A model generated the notes under the pieces. It made no database searches, was not told the origin of the DNA, and saw only the letters and a list, made by a program, of their open reading frames with translations. DNA of 64,000 nt from Phymorhynchus buccinoides (taxonomy: Eukaryota > Mollusca > Gastropoda > Neogastropoda > Raphitomidae). Below, one piece after another: positions 63,246 to 64,000 of this stretch; positions within the stretch are counted from its first letter, which is position 1; every line of letters begins with the position of its first letter. The stretch covers positions 9,116,823 through 9,180,822 of the forward strand of contig CM065699.1 in NCBI GenBank assembly GCA_017654935.2, read 5' to 3'. The translations under genes and the position numbers were made by a program.

Positions 63246-63730
63246 TAAAGGGGCACCCTGACGGATGCGTTTTTGCAAGAAACACGCCGAGGTCACCAGA
63301 AAGACCTTTTCAAGGATCGGAACACTAACTTTGCTCTGGTTTCCTAGAAATCAAAACGGCGATTCCTCCTTGGCGGAGTTGCTGGAGAGAGAAGCCATTT
63401 TGGACGGGGTGGGTGGATGACACTGAGAGTGGTTGAAGATTTTTCTTCTTTTTAGTGCAGTAAAAAAGAATTGGAGCTATTTCCTTTGTTGTGAGCGAAA
63501 CTCCTTTTGGTAAACTATAAAAACTGTATAAAAAGGCTTGTATTGTAGAAATTTCGTGCAAACGATTTCGTCTAACTCAGGCGGCCATTAGAAAAAAAAG
63601 GCATGTGAAAGAATTTGACTTCCAGCACCTCCGCCAAGAATCGCTGAAACCAGAGCAAAGTGAGTGTTGCGATCTCTGTAAAGGGTGTTTTCCTGGTGAT
63701 CTCGACTTATCTGTCAGTGTGCCCTTTTAA
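63246..63730. mobile_element. Long inverted-repeat element
   Basis: Left arm from 'aaaggggcaccctgacggat' to 'ctttgctctggtttc' and 'tccttggcggagttgctgga'. The right arm is the reverse complement, ending 'tgtcagtgtgcccttttaa'. Arms are about 140 bp and imperfect. The middle is about 170 bp. Confidence 0.75.
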
Positions 63731-63883
63731 ATTGGTCAATAGATATTGATGAAAACGTGGGAGAGATAAAAAAGGTGCTGCGCTAACGATTACATATTCT
63801 TCTAACTAAAGGGCAACCCGAATTTCACAGGGAGTGACCCACAATGGTTTATAACAAATTATATACAACAAATCCCATATGAA

Positions 63884-64000
63884 TTAACCCCTTAACTGCC
63901 ACCAACGTATCACGTACTGACCTGATGACATCATTGATGATGTTATCAGATGAAGAGGAATAACCCTGTTGTGCTGGCTTTTGCTCTAACAGAGTCAAGA
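63884..64000. mobile_element. TTAA-type MITE family F-like, cut by window end
   Basis: 'TTAACCCCTTAACTGCCACC' and 'gatgacatcattgatgatgt' resemble family F. Confidence 0.55.

Overview
This is eukaryotic nuclear DNA: intron-rich, A+T-rich, with very long (CA)n and (GA)n microsatellites and dense transposable-element debris. The fauna of tRNA-headed SINEs, TTAA-targeted MITEs and non-LTR retrotransposon 3' ends, together with a single invertebrate-type Rab2, suggests a marine lophotrochozoan, probably a gastropod mollusc. That placement is inference; no base proves it.

Three protein-coding genes are supported by splice sites with fully consistent reading-frame phase. (1) The last two exons of an unrecognised plus-strand gene (3699-3753, 5249-5324; poly(A) signal 5705). 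(2) A minus-strand gene with 13 exons (37676 down to 10656, 462 codons, C-terminus not found) for a protein with two degenerate cyclic-nucleotide-binding-like domains, most like CNBD1. (3) A complete plus-strand RAB2A (Rab2) gene, six coding exons from 38393 to 52539, exactly 212 residues. Genes 2 and 3 are head to head, with 716 bp between start codons that hold a CRE, an inverted CCAAT box, an ETS site and YY1-like sites, as expected of a bidirectional promoter. Genes 1 and 2 converge.

The most striking observation is that three introns end in a tandem array whose unit is a complete 3' splice site plus the first 10 to about 75 bases of the following exon. One lies before 3699 (25 acceptors, 84/76-bp units), one before CNBD1-like exon 3 (15 acceptors, 54/56-bp units), and one, old and degenerate, before CNBD1-like exon 7. 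In the exon 3 array the proximal units stay in frame, so choice of acceptor could add 18-residue repeats. I know of no name for such exon-head minisatellites.

The rest is repeats. TTAA-flanked (piggyBac-like) MITE families have many copies. There are hAT-like elements with 8-bp or 5-bp target duplications, a pogo/Tigger-like fossil, two tRNA-derived SINE families that share a 3' tail, a SINE-like family (C) with all seven copies in the same orientation, and LINE fragments ending in pentamer repeats (TTGAC)n or (CTGAC)n. Several large inverted repeats are also present, one with TTAGGG-type repeats in its loop. Many insertions are nested and give relative dates.
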